Assembly: GCA_035516175.1 (NCBI GenBank)
Contig: DATJAO010000045.1
Span: forward strand, 40,469 to 104,468
Reading direction: 5' to 3'
DNA length: 64,000 nt
Source of the DNA: DASPSR01 sp035516175
GTDB lineage: Bacteria > Nitrospirota > UBA9217
In this document: positions 1-8,487 of the stretch, piece by piece
Layout of the letters: every line of letters begins with the position of its first letter
Position numbering within the stretch: the stretch's first letter is position 1
Program-made: the position numbers and the translations under genes
The notes under the pieces: generated by a model
The model's input: the letters and a program-made list of their open reading frames with translations, nothing else
The model's database searches: none
Told to the model about the DNA's origin: nothing

Positions 1-318
1 CCAGCATGGGACATGAATGCCGAATCGATAAGGACCAGCGGCATTGATATCCTAATCGGCGGCGAGATCAAGACGCTCTGGGTTGAGGCCGTTTCTCGGA
101 CGCTGGATGTCAAGGTGAACGCCGAGGTCCAACTCAGGGTATCGGCAGCCGATGTGGCGGAGAAGAAGATAATCCGGACGCTAGTCCTCAACAGCAAACT
201 AGAACGAGAGGACGTGGCATTCTCGTTCGAATCGGTCAAAGACGCAGTTTCCGAGGCACTGTCATCGGCGCTGGACCAGCTTCTCAACGACGAGGAATTC
301 AAAAAGAAGATCAGATAA
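1..318 (+). CDS. C-terminal part of an uncharacterised protein, cut by the left window edge
   Basis: The frame is open from base 1, so the gene probably starts upstream; the first ATG inside the window is at 13. The visible 100 or so residues form an alternating beta-rich region followed by an amphipathic helix (about residues 70-100) that ends in a lysine-rich tail. The overall pattern resembles the C-terminal half of small periplasmic lipoproteins of the YajG/DUF type, but no diagnostic motif is visible and the signal peptide would lie outside the window. It ends 31 bases before ilvC. Function unknown. Confidence 0.6.
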   Translation, partial: PAWDMNAESIRTSGIDILIGGEIKTLWVEAVSRTLDVKVNAEVQLRVSAADVAEKKIIRTLVLNSKLEREDVAFSFESVKDAVSEALSSALDQLLNDEEFKKKIR

Positions 319-349
319 TCCAGAATCATCTATTGCGAAAGGGGACACG

Positions 350-1366
350 ATGAAGATCTACTACGAGAAAGACTCGGACATGGGCCTGCTGAGGGGCAAG
401 AAGGTCGCTGTGATCGGCTATGGCAGCCAGGGTTTTGCGCACTCGAACAACCTCAAGGAAAGCGGGGTTGACGTAATGGTGGGACTGCGGAGGGGCAGCA
501 AGTCGTGGGACAAAGCCGCCGGTGCAGGGCTCAAAGTCGTAGATGTCGCTGAGGCTGCGAAAGTGGCCGATATCATCATGATCCTGGTGCCTGATGAACT
601 CCAGGGGGGGATGTATCGGAAGGACATCGAATCGAACATAAAAAAAGGCGCGTTCCTTGCTTTCGCCCATGGGTTCAACATCCATTTCGGGCAGATCGTG
701 CCTCGCGAGGACGTGAACGTGTTTATGGCGGCTCCCAAGAGCCCCGGCCATCTTGTACGTTCCCAGTATGTAAAGGGAGAAGGCGTGCCGGGACTTATCG
801 CGGTCCATCAGAATCCGTCGGGCAATACCAGGGACGTGGCGCTAGCCTATGCCTGTGCTATCGGCTTGGGAAGGGCGGGCGTCATCGAGACCACCTTCCG
901 TGAAGAGACGGAGACAGATCTCTTTGGCGAGCAGGCGGTGCTTTGCGGCGGGGCCACGGCACTCATCATGGCCGGCTATGAGACACTTGTCGAAGCCGGG
1001 TATGCACCAGAGATGGCCTACTTCGAATGCCTGCATGAGCTCAAGCTCATCGTGGACCTGATCTATGAGGGCGGCATCTCTAATATGCGCTACTCTATCA
1101 GTAATACGGCCCAGTATGGCGATCTGACCCGCGGGCCGCGGCTCATCACTGAAGAGACCAAGAAGGAGATGAAAAAGATCCTGGGCGAGATCCAGTCCGG
1201 TCAGTTCGCGAAGGAGTGGATGCTTGAGAACATGGCGAACAAGCCAACATTCAATGCCCTCACGAAGAAAGGCCAGGCACACCCGATCGAGGAAGTCGGC
1301 GACCGACTGCGGAAGATGATGCCTTGGCTGCAGAAGAGCAAGTTGGTCGATAAAAGTAAAAATTAA
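350..1366 (+). CDS. ilvC: Ketol-acid reductoisomerase (NADP+)
   Basis: Class I KARI of 338 residues, the usual length. It catalyses the Mg-dependent isomerisation and NADPH reduction of 2-acetolactate or 2-aceto-2-hydroxybutyrate in valine/isoleucine synthesis, in the cytoplasm. The N-terminal Rossmann fold shows VAVIGYGSQG near residue 20, followed by LRRGSKSW, the usual NADP-phosphate-binding loop. The C-terminal knotted domain carries the metal ligands in ETETDLFGEQ (about residues 187-196) and the ECLHELKLIVDL segment. A GAAAGGGG ribosome site lies 7 bases before the ATG. It heads the ilv-psd-pssA-leu cluster. Confidence 0.97.
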   Translation: MKIYYEKDSDMGLLRGKKVAVIGYGSQGFAHSNNLKESGVDVMVGLRRGSKSWDKAAGAGLKVVDVAEAAKVADIIMILVPDELQGGMYRKDIESNIKKGAFLAFAHGFNIHFGQIVPREDVNVFMAAPKSPGHLVRSQYVKGEGVPGLIAVHQNPSGNTRDVALAYACAIGLGRAGVIETTFREETETDLFGEQAVLCGGATALIMAGYETLVEAGYAPEMAYFECLHELKLIVDLIYEGGISNMRYSISNTAQYGDLTRGPRLITEETKKEMKKILGEIQSGQFAKEWMLENMANKPTFNALTKKGQAHPIEEVGDRLRKMMPWLQKSKLVDKSKN

Positions 1367-1410
1367 GATTCAAAATTGCGGAAATGTTATTTAAACTTCT
1401 CGGATAGCGT

Positions 1411-2055
1411 ATGATGAAAAATTACGGGATACCTGTAGCCTCGGAAGGATGGCCCTTTATCATCCCGCTGATGGTGCTCACGGTTTTGCTGTTAACCTTC
1501 GGGTGGAACAATATCGGCTGTGTTTCACTCGCGCTTACGCTCTTTATCCTGTTCTTTTTCCGTGACCCGGAGCGCTCGGTTCCGGAGGGCAAAGATGTTG
1601 TGGTCTCACCGGCGGACGGTAAGGTCATCGTGGTCAAGGACATCTACGAACCCGATTACCTGAAGCAGGATGTGAAGCAGATCAGCATCTTCCTTTCCGT
1701 GTTCAACGTGCACGTGAACCGCGCCCCTTGCGACGGCACGGTTGAAACTGTAAAATACAATCCGGGGAGATTTCACGTTGCATCGGTGGATAAAGCCTCG
1801 CTAGACAATGAACAGACGGCCGTGGTCATCACTAAAGGGAAGTACAAAGTGCTCGTGAAACAGATCGCCGGGCTCATTGCAAGACGAATCGTGTGCTATG
1901 CCAAGCCTGGAGATATGATCAAGACGGGCGAACGATATGGTCTGATCCGCTTCGGATCGCGCGTGGATATTTTTCTGCCGAAGGAAACCGAGCTGAAGGT
2001 CAAGGTGGGAGACCGGATCAAAGGAGCGCGGGATATCATCGGGGTGCTCAAATGA
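1411..2055 (+). CDS. psd: Phosphatidylserine decarboxylase proenzyme (short form)
   Basis: A 214-residue protein of the short PSD-A type that makes phosphatidylethanolamine at the inner membrane. Two hydrophobic segments lie near the N-terminus (about residues 15-50). The core shows SPADGKVIVV, FNVHVNRAPCDG, and the self-cleavage site FGS near residues 181-183, whose Ser becomes the pyruvoyl group. The stop codon overlaps the pssA start (ATGA, 2052-2055), so the two phosphatidylethanolamine genes are translationally coupled. It follows ilvC by 44 bases. Two consecutive ATGs occur at 1411 and 1414. Confidence 0.95.
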   Translation: MMKNYGIPVASEGWPFIIPLMVLTVLLLTFGWNNIGCVSLALTLFILFFFRDPERSVPEGKDVVVSPADGKVIVVKDIYEPDYLKQDVKQISIFLSVFNVHVNRAPCDGTVETVKYNPGRFHVASVDKASLDNEQTAVVITKGKYKVLVKQIAGLIARRIVCYAKPGDMIKTGERYGLIRFGSRVDIFLPKETELKVKVGDRIKGARDIIGVLK

Positions 2056-2801
2056 GAAAAGGGATCTATGTCCTGCCCAATCTTATAACGCTGTCCAGCA
2101 TGTTTGCCGGCTTCTATTCCATCGTGGCCTCGCTCAACTCCGATTATGAGCGTGCCGCATGGGCCATTATGATCGCGTCCGTCTTCGACGTGCTGGATGG
2201 TTGGGTCGCGAGGATAACCCATACAGCCACGCGGTTCGGCATCGAGATAGACTCGCTGGCGGACGTGATATCCTTCGGCGTTGCTCCGGGTGTCCTTGTC
2301 TATACTTGGACGCTGTCCTCGTTTGGCAAGATCGGGTGGCTTGGGTCATTTTTTCTGGTCGCCTGCGCTGCCCTCAGGCTTGCGCGGTTTAATGTGCAGA
2401 TGGGAAGTACCGAAAAGAAGCATTTTACCGGCCTTCCAACGCCGGCTTCGGCGCTGGTGATCGCTAGTACGGTGCTGGCATATGAAGAGATCCTCCACAT
2501 TCTTGAAGACCTGAAGCTGGTGCAGCTGGCGGATGTGGTCGGGAAGGACTACTGGATACTGGCGCTGACATTCATACTGGCGGGGCTCATGGTGAGCAAC
2601 ATCACCTACCATAGCCTGAAGGAGGCCAACCTGAAGGAACGCAGGCCTTTCGGGATCTTGGTTGTCATCGCGGCTTTTTTGGCAGTTGTGGCATATCATC
2701 CTGAACTCGTCCTGTTTCTGGTCTCTATCTCTTATGTTGTGGTTGGCATGGTCGAGGCGTTTTTCAAACTGTTCAAGAGACAGAAACCAGCCGCTGCTTA
2801 A
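2052..2801 (+). CDS. pssA: CDP-diacylglycerol-serine O-phosphatidyltransferase
   Basis: Integral membrane enzyme of 249 residues that joins CDP-diacylglycerol and serine to give phosphatidylserine, the substrate of the upstream psd product. The CDP-alcohol phosphotransferase signature is complete: DG-W-VAR, then G and two Asp (DGWVARITHT ... GIEIDSLAD), about residues 47-73. Several hydrophobic helices follow. The frame is also open upstream of 2052, but the ATG at 2052 overlaps the psd stop and gives the family N-terminus MRKGIYVLPNLIT, so I chose it. Confidence 0.96.
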   Translation: MRKGIYVLPNLITLSSMFAGFYSIVASLNSDYERAAWAIMIASVFDVLDGWVARITHTATRFGIEIDSLADVISFGVAPGVLVYTWTLSSFGKIGWLGSFFLVACAALRLARFNVQMGSTEKKHFTGLPTPASALVIASTVLAYEEILHILEDLKLVQLADVVGKDYWILALTFILAGLMVSNITYHSLKEANLKERRPFGILVVIAAFLAVVAYHPELVLFLVSISYVVVGMVEAFFKLFKRQKPAAA

Positions 2802-2840
2802 TCCGCTCTGATCGGACTAATGATAGTGACGGTGAGTAGG

Positions 2841-2876
2841 CGAGAGATTAAGTGGGCGGCCTTGCTCTCTTTTTTT
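2841..2876 (+). terminator. Hairpin with T-run between pssA and leuA
   Basis: GAGAG at 2842-2846 pairs with CTCTC at 2865-2869. An inner TAAG/CTTG extension makes a 9-bp stem with a small bulge. The seven Ts at 2870-2876 fit an intrinsic terminator. Its place 40 bases after pssA and 53 bases before leuA fits either an end for the upstream operon or an attenuator for leuA. I see no T-box sequence and no leucine-rich leader peptide. Confidence 0.6.
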
Positions 2877-2928
2877 CACAATTTATGATGCATCCTGCAG
2901 CGGGCTGCATGACATTGAGGAATCTATT

Positions 2929-4458
2929 ATGAACACAATCATCAAAATATTCGATACGACGCTCCGCGACGGAGAACAATCCCCGGGAGCGAGTATGAAC
3001 GTTGAGGAAAAGATAACTCTTGCGAGGCAGCTCGCGCGGTTGGGGGTGGATATCATCGAAGCGGGCTTCGCTATCAGTTCTCCCGGCGATTTTGAGTCCA
3101 TCAAACGGATCAGCGCAGAGGTAGAAGGGCCGGTGATCTGTAGCCTTGCGCGGGCGCGCAGGGAAGATATTGACCGCGCCGGGGAAGCGCTCAAGGACGC
3201 ACCGAGGCGGCGTATCCACGTCTTTCACTCGACATCGGACATACATCTGAAGTATCAGTACCGGATCTCGCGCGAAGAGGCACTGAAGCGTTCTGTTGAA
3301 ATGGTTTCCCATGCCCGTTCCTATGTGGATGACATAGAGTTTTCGCCCATGGACGCCACACGGACAGACGCGGCGTACCTCCTTGAGGTCGTGGAAGCGG
3401 TAATCGCAGCAGGTGCGAAGACCGTCAATATTCCGGACACCGTAGGCTATGCCATGCCCGAAGAATTCGGTGCGCTCATTAAAGGTATCAAGAGCAAGGT
3501 CAAGAACATCGGCAAAGCCGTCATCTCTGTCCACTGCCATAACGACCTGGGTCTTGCTGTTGCGAACGCGCTCGCAGCGATCCGGAACGGGGCAGAGCAG
3601 GTGGAGTGCACGATCAACGGCATCGGCGAGCGGGCAGGAAATTGCTCCATGGAAGAGGTCGTGATGGCGCTCCGCACGAGGAAAGACCTCTACGGCGCAG
3701 ACACGAGAATTCACACCGAAGAGATTACGCGCACGAGCAGGTTGGTGACAAAGATCACCGGCATCCCGGTCCAGCCGAACAAGGCTATCGTGGGTGCGAA
3801 CGCTTTCGCACATGAGTCAGGCATCCACCAGGACGGACTGCTCAAAGAGCGGACTACCTATGAAATCATGACGCCCGAATCGATCGGCCTCGTAAAGACG
3901 AACTTGGTGCTCGGCAAGCATTCCGGCAGACATGCCTTCCGCGATCGGCTCAAGCAGATGGGTTATGAATTTTCTGATGATGACCTGAATAAGGCCTTCG
4001 AGCGGTTCAAACGGGTCGCAGACCAGAAGAAAGAGGTTTTCGACGAAGATCTCGAAGCGATCGTCTCCGATGAGATGCAACAGATCCAGGAAGTATATTC
4101 GCTTGAACACCTCAGCGCCCAGAGTGGTACGGGCATTATACCGACGGCGACTGTGGAGATGCAGATCGGCGGCAAGAGCGTTAAGCAGACTGGTAAGGGT
4201 GACGGCCCGGTCGATGCAGTTTACCGGACGATTGCTGCGATCACGGGCACCAAGAGCAAGCTCGATGCTTATCTCGTAAAGGGTATAACCGGCGGTACCG
4301 ATGCCCTCGGTGAGGTGACCGTGAAAATCGAGGAAGACGGCAAGAAGGTCACCGGACACGGCGCGGACACGGACATCATCATAGCGAGCGCCAAGGCTTA
4401 CGTAAATGCCCTGAACAAGCTGGAGTATTGGAAAAAGGGGAAAATCAAAAACGGCTAG
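2929..4458 (+). CDS. leuA: 2-isopropylmalate synthase
   Basis: A 509-residue enzyme that condenses acetyl-CoA with 2-oxoisovalerate, the first committed step of leucine synthesis. The catalytic TIM barrel begins with TLRDGEQSPGASM (about residues 10-22) and carries the metal-binding SVHCHNDLG near 200 and the NGIGERAGN loop near 227. The C-terminal third is the LeuA dimer domain that normally binds leucine for feedback inhibition (GTGIIPTATVEM, about 400). Full length for the LeuA1 form. A GAGGAAT site lies 8 bases before the ATG. The hairpin at 2841-2876 may control it. Confidence 0.97.
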   Translation: MNTIIKIFDTTLRDGEQSPGASMNVEEKITLARQLARLGVDIIEAGFAISSPGDFESIKRISAEVEGPVICSLARARREDIDRAGEALKDAPRRRIHVFHSTSDIHLKYQYRISREEALKRSVEMVSHARSYVDDIEFSPMDATRTDAAYLLEVVEAVIAAGAKTVNIPDTVGYAMPEEFGALIKGIKSKVKNIGKAVISVHCHNDLGLAVANALAAIRNGAEQVECTINGIGERAGNCSMEEVVMALRTRKDLYGADTRIHTEEITRTSRLVTKITGIPVQPNKAIVGANAFAHESGIHQDGLLKERTTYEIMTPESIGLVKTNLVLGKHSGRHAFRDRLKQMGYEFSDDDLNKAFERFKRVADQKKEVFDEDLEAIVSDEMQQIQEVYSLEHLSAQSGTGIIPTATVEMQIGGKSVKQTGKGDGPVDAVYRTIAAITGTKSKLDAYLVKGITGGTDALGEVTVKIEEDGKKVTGHGADTDIIIASAKAYVNALNKLEYWKKGKIKNG

Positions 4459-4525
4459 GAGTCACTGTTTAAAGTAATTCCTGCATGCCCCTCTCGTTAA
4501 TGAAAAGACCCAAATGCTTATCACA

Positions 4526-4603
4526 AATGACACGAAAGGGACGAATGACACGAGTGAACATATTGATTTCCTTCGTGACATTCGAATGATTCGCGCGGTT
4601 CGA
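4526..4603. repeat. Imperfect inverted repeat between leuA and leuC
   Basis: The stretch carries iterated ACGAA/GACACGA words in the left arm (4526-4555) and complementary TTCGTGACATT/ATTCG words in the right arm (4571-4602). It can fold into a long imperfect hairpin. A related element lies on the other side of leuC at 6021-6095. This looks like a short intergenic palindromic repeat rather than a gene. Confidence 0.5.
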
Positions 4604-4661
4604 GCACATGGATTTACATGATTTGAATTAGGAAAAAACAGTTGAATCTAGCCAAGGGATA

Positions 4662-5939
4662 ATGTATATTCAAAAACCTATGATGACGATTACTGAAAAA
4701 ATACTGGCCGCACACTGCCGCAAAAAAGAGGTCGTTCCGGGAGAATTGATCAACGCGAAGCTCGATCTGGTGCTCGCGAACGACATCACCGCACCCATCG
4801 CGATCAAGGAATTCAAGGCCACGGGCGCTAGCAAGGTGTTCGATTCCGAGCGTATCGCTCTTATCCCGGACCACTTTGCTCCGAACAAGGACATCGCTTC
4901 GGCAGAGCAATGCAATATGCTCCGTCAATTCTCGCGGGAACACGAGCTGTCGCTCTTCTTCGAGGTCGGCAGGATGGGTGTTGAGCATGCGCTTCTGCCT
5001 GAGCAGGGGATTGTTGTACCCGGCGATGTGGTGATCGGCGCTGACAGCCACACCTGTACCTATGGCGGGTTGGGGGCGTTCTCGACCGGTGTCGGTAGCA
5101 CGGACGTTGCTGCGGCCATGATTACGGGCGAGGCCTGGTTCAAGGTGCCCGAGAGCATGAAGTTCATTTACAAGGGCAAGCTTGGCAAGTGGGTCGGCGG
5201 TAAGGACATTATCCTCCGCACAATCGGCGACATCGGCGTGGATGGCGCGCTCTATCGAGCCATGGAATTTACTGGCGAAGTAATCCGGAAACTCCCTATG
5301 TCAGGACGGCTGACGATCTGTAACATGGCGATCGAGGCAGGGGGCAAGAACGGCATCATAGAACCCGACGAGATCACCGAGAAATATGTGGCCAAGCGCG
5401 CGCGACGTAAGTACAAGTTCTATAAGAGCGATAAAAAGGCGAACTATGTTGACGTGCGCGAGTACGATCTCAACGATATGGAGCCTCAGATCGCTTGTCC
5501 GCACCTTCCAGAGAATGTGAAGCCCGTGAGTGAACTTGCGGCTATCAATATCGACCAGTCTGTCATTGGCTCCTGCACGAACGGCAGGATCGAGGACATC
5601 CGCGAGGCAGCCAAAGTCATCAAAGGGCATAAAGTACATCCCTACGTACGCATGATCGTAATTCCGGCTACTCAGGCTGTTTTCAAGCAGTCCCTCAAGG
5701 AAGGCCTCGTCGACGTCTTCATCGATGCCGGTGCGGCATTCAGCACGCCGACCTGCGGTCCTTGTCTCGGCGGCCATATGGGAATTCTTGCTGCGGGCGA
5801 GCGCGCCATTGCCACGACGAACCGAAATTTTGTCGGCAGGATGGGCGATCCCAAGAGCGAAGTATATCTGTCCAGTCCGGCAATCGCTGCCGCATCCGCA
5901 GTGCTTGGAAGAATTGGTAGGCCGGAAGAACTGAAATAA
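4662..5939 (+). CDS. leuC: 3-isopropylmalate dehydratase, large subunit
   Basis: A 425-residue protein of the short (archaeal/HACN-like) LeuC type, with the 4Fe-4S cluster used to isomerise 2- to 3-isopropylmalate. Visible motifs are GADSHTCTYGG (about residue 126), the cluster ligands in IGSCTNGR (about 305) and CGPCLGGHMG (about 365). It works with the small subunit leuD at 6122. Start choice is uncertain: ATG at 4662 has AAGGGA only 2 bases upstream, whereas ATGs at 4680/4683 give the usual MTITEKILAAH N-terminus but lack a ribosome site. Confidence 0.95.
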   Translation: MYIQKPMMTITEKILAAHCRKKEVVPGELINAKLDLVLANDITAPIAIKEFKATGASKVFDSERIALIPDHFAPNKDIASAEQCNMLRQFSREHELSLFFEVGRMGVEHALLPEQGIVVPGDVVIGADSHTCTYGGLGAFSTGVGSTDVAAAMITGEAWFKVPESMKFIYKGKLGKWVGGKDIILRTIGDIGVDGALYRAMEFTGEVIRKLPMSGRLTICNMAIEAGGKNGIIEPDEITEKYVAKRARRKYKFYKSDKKANYVDVREYDLNDMEPQIACPHLPENVKPVSELAAINIDQSVIGSCTNGRIEDIREAAKVIKGHKVHPYVRMIVIPATQAVFKQSLKEGLVDVFIDAGAAFSTPTCGPCLGGHMGILAAGERAIATTNRNFVGRMGDPKSEVYLSSPAIAAASAVLGRIGRPEELK

Positions 5940-6020
5940 AATATTTTGTAACAGATTTTGCAGAGACTAGAGGGAACACAGGAAAAAGCAGCCAAGGATG
6001 TTTGCCGCAGAGGACATAGA

Positions 6021-6095
6021 GCGAATAACAGATACGAACGCGAATAATACGAATTAAATCCTGTGTTTGTGTTATTCGCGCCATTCGTGCAGTTC
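6021..6095. repeat. Imperfect inverted repeat between leuC and leuD
   Basis: CGCGAATAA at 6039-6047 pairs exactly with TTATTCGCG at 6072-6080, with further ACGAA/TTCGT pairing outside. The word content (CGAATAAtACGAAT, ATTCGcgccATTCG) matches the element at 4526-4603, so leuC is bracketed by two members of one palindromic repeat family. Confidence 0.5.
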
Positions 6096-6121
6096 GTCGT
6101 AAAAAGAATAGAGGATTCTCG

Positions 6122-6622
6122 ATGAAATTCAAAGGTAATGCATGGAAATTCGGAGCCGATGTTGACACGGACGCGATCATTCCCGCACGATATTTGAATA
6201 CGTCTGATCCGAAAGAATTGGCTAAACATTGCATGGAAGACTCAGCCACGCCCGATTTCATTAAGAAGATGAAACCCGGCGATATCATTGTTGCTGAGAA
6301 GAACTTCGGGTGCGGATCATCGCGCGAGCACGCGCCGATTGCGATTAAGGCCGCCGGCGTGTCCTGCGTCGTGGCCAAGAGTTTTGCGCGGATCTTCTAC
6401 CGGAATTGCTTCAATATGGGGCTGCCAATCTTCGAGAGCGCCGAGGCTGTTGACGGTATCAAACAAGGCGATCAGATCGAGGTGGACGCGGACTCTGGAG
6501 CGATCCGGAATCTTACTTCGGGAAAGACGTTCAAGATCGCACCGGTGCCACCCTTCATGCAGGAACTGATCGCGGTAGGCGGGCTCATGGCATATACGAA
6601 GAAAAAGGCGGGAATTCGTTGA
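6122..6622 (+). CDS. leuD: 3-isopropylmalate dehydratase, small subunit
   Basis: A 166-residue swivelling domain, the short form that pairs with the short LeuC encoded upstream. Visible motifs are DVDTDAIIPARYL (about residues 13-25), the NFGCGSSREHAP substrate-binding loop (about 60-71) and FARIFYRNCFNMGLP (about 86-100). An AGAGGA site stands 7 bases before the ATG. The gene completes the isomerase needed for leucine synthesis. Confidence 0.97.
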   Translation: MKFKGNAWKFGADVDTDAIIPARYLNTSDPKELAKHCMEDSATPDFIKKMKPGDIIVAEKNFGCGSSREHAPIAIKAAGVSCVVAKSFARIFYRNCFNMGLPIFESAEAVDGIKQGDQIEVDADSGAIRNLTSGKTFKIAPVPPFMQELIAVGGLMAYTKKKAGIR

Positions 6623-6977
6623 CAGCCTGTTTCAAGCTGATGAAAGCGCTCCAGCCGAAAATCATGCAGCAACCCGAGCATTCTATCTGCGAACCCTGCG
6701 TGTACTTCAGCCGCAATCTCGATCTCACGACACTTCAGTCCATTGCTCCATCTGCACAGCCTGACGCCTGCGGTCTCGGCTTCATCCCCGGAGACGATGG
6801 CTGCAATGAGATGCGGACAAGCAACTGCAGCACGAGAAAAAGATAGTCAACGTATCCATCATGTCATAATCGCGACGGGGCATAGAGAAGCGGCAAACTC
6901 ACGTTGTTCATAACGAGATTACCACGCTCCCGTCAGTCGCACGCAATGGAAGCATTTAAGAAAGGGACTATACTTAA
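6623..6977. other. leuD-leuB intergenic stretch, no supported gene
   Basis: These 355 bases hold a 75-codon TTG-initiated frame (6619-6846) that overlaps the leuD stop. Its composition is scattered, with no recognisable domain, so I do not call it. I see no terminator or RNA motif. The stretch may hold a degraded gene or a leader for leuB. Confidence 0.4.
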
Positions 6978-8054
6978 ATGGCCAAGACTTACAAAATCGC
7001 AACGATCCCCGGTGACGGCACCGGGCCGGAAGTAGTTAGAGAAGGCATAAAAGTTCTCAAGGCAGCAGCGGCCAAGGGGGGCTTCAAACTCGAGTTCGCC
7101 GAGTTCGACTTCGGCGGCACACGATATTTAAAGACCGGCGAGACGCTCCCTGACAGCGCTATCGACGAGTTCAGAAAGTTCGACACCATGTTCCTGGGAG
7201 CTATCGGTCATCCCAACGTAAAGCCAGGGATCCTCGAAACAGGGATTCTCCTCAAGATACGCTTTGCACTCGACCAGTACATCAATCTCCGGCCAGTGAA
7301 GCTGTATCCTAACGTCGAGACTCCGCTCAAGGGCAAGGGCCCCGAGCATATCGATTTCGTGGTCATCCGCGAGAACACGGGAGGCATCTATACGGGTCAC
7401 GGCGGGGCGACGCGCGTGGGAACGACCGAGGAGATTGCAACGCAGCTGATGGTGTACGATCGCCGTACGGTGGACCGCTGTCTCAAGTATGCCTTTGAGC
7501 TTAAAAAGAAGCGCAATGCCAAGGACAAGAGGTACGCTGCAAAACCCATCACGCTCATCCACAAGCGGAACGTGCTTACTCATTGCGGCGATCTCTGGTA
7601 CCGAGCTTTTGAAGAGATGGGAACGCAACAGTATCCGGAGCTCAAACGTGATTATAACCACGTCGATGCCGCAAACATGTGGTTCGTGAAGAACCCCGAA
7701 TGGTTCGACGTAGCCGTCACCGAAAATTTGTTCGGCGATATCATCACCGACCTCGGCGCTATGATCCAGGGCGGCCTCGGCGTAGCGTCAGGCGGGAACA
7801 TCAACCCCGAAGGCGTTTCGATGTTTGAGCCCATGGGCGGTAGTGCGCCGAAGTATGCCGCCCAGAACGTGATTAACCCCATGGCGGCAATCGGCGCCGC
7901 GATGATGATGCTCGATGCTCTGGGCGAAACGAAGTCCGCGCAGGCTATCGAGACGGCAATGATAGCGGTCATGAAGAAGATGAAGAGCCAGGCTGCCGGG
8001 AAGATGGGCATGTCCACCACAGAGGTGGGGGATATGGTGGCGGGTCTTGTGTAA
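6978..8054 (+). CDS. leuB: 3-isopropylmalate dehydrogenase family protein
   Basis: A 358-residue NAD-dependent beta-decarboxylating dehydrogenase. Motifs are IATIPGDGTGPEV at the N-terminus, the RENTGGIYTG substrate loop (about residue 123), HKRNVL (about 195), the metal-binding TENLFGDIITDLGAM (about 249-263) and GSAPKYA. Its position after leuA-leuC-leuD argues for oxidation of 3-isopropylmalate in leucine synthesis. The sequence alone does not exclude activity on isocitrate-like substrates, because the family members are very similar. Confidence 0.92.
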   Translation: MAKTYKIATIPGDGTGPEVVREGIKVLKAAAAKGGFKLEFAEFDFGGTRYLKTGETLPDSAIDEFRKFDTMFLGAIGHPNVKPGILETGILLKIRFALDQYINLRPVKLYPNVETPLKGKGPEHIDFVVIRENTGGIYTGHGGATRVGTTEEIATQLMVYDRRTVDRCLKYAFELKKKRNAKDKRYAAKPITLIHKRNVLTHCGDLWYRAFEEMGTQQYPELKRDYNHVDAANMWFVKNPEWFDVAVTENLFGDIITDLGAMIQGGLGVASGGNINPEGVSMFEPMGGSAPKYAAQNVINPMAAIGAAMMMLDALGETKSAQAIETAMIAVMKKMKSQAAGKMGMSTTEVGDMVAGLV

Positions 8055-8487
8055 AGAGGACGCTATTGTGCTCAATCCCATAGGATTGCAAACACTTGTT
8101 TTTGTTTTGCTTCTTGGTAGTTCGCACTAGCTCTGTTCGGGGGGATGAACAAGCAAACAAGATGATCGACCAAAATTACTTCCGGTGAGGCGAAAAAAGC
8201 TTAGAAAGTTGCATTTACGGGGAAGGTCCATTTAAAATGTTTGGTAAGGAAAAGGTCGCATGTTCTTCAACTGATGGATTCGTGTTTTCCGCTTAGGGTC
8301 TAAACGCCTTGCTACTCGATAGTACGGCTATGGCTGGAGCAAAGAGATATCGTTCTGGAATTAATGATAATATGAGTGAGAATATTAAATAGTCATTCCC
8401 GAGAAGGCGGGGATCCAAAAAATATTGACTCCGGGTCAAGCCAGGATGATTGGATTAAAAGCAAAATTCATGTTCGGGAGTAATACA
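8055..8487. other. leuB-asd intergenic region with a palindromic repeat
   Basis: No gene is supported in these 433 bases. At 8393-8450 lies a palindromic element: TCCCG-AGAAGG-CGGGGA followed by ATTGACTCCGGGTCAAG and CAGGATGA. It has the layout of the widespread intergenic ATTCCCGcnnnnGCGGGAATCC type of repeat, here partly decayed. Confidence 0.45.

Noticed and set aside
2848..3813. Long minus-strand frame opposite leuA (321 codons)
   Set aside because: The plus-strand leuA is certain. The antisense frame is rich in Arg/His/Cys, as expected for a shadow of GC-biased codons.
6619..6846. 75-codon TTG-initiated frame overlapping the leuD stop
   Set aside because: No domain, uneven composition and no ribosome site; it is probably chance read-through of the spacer.
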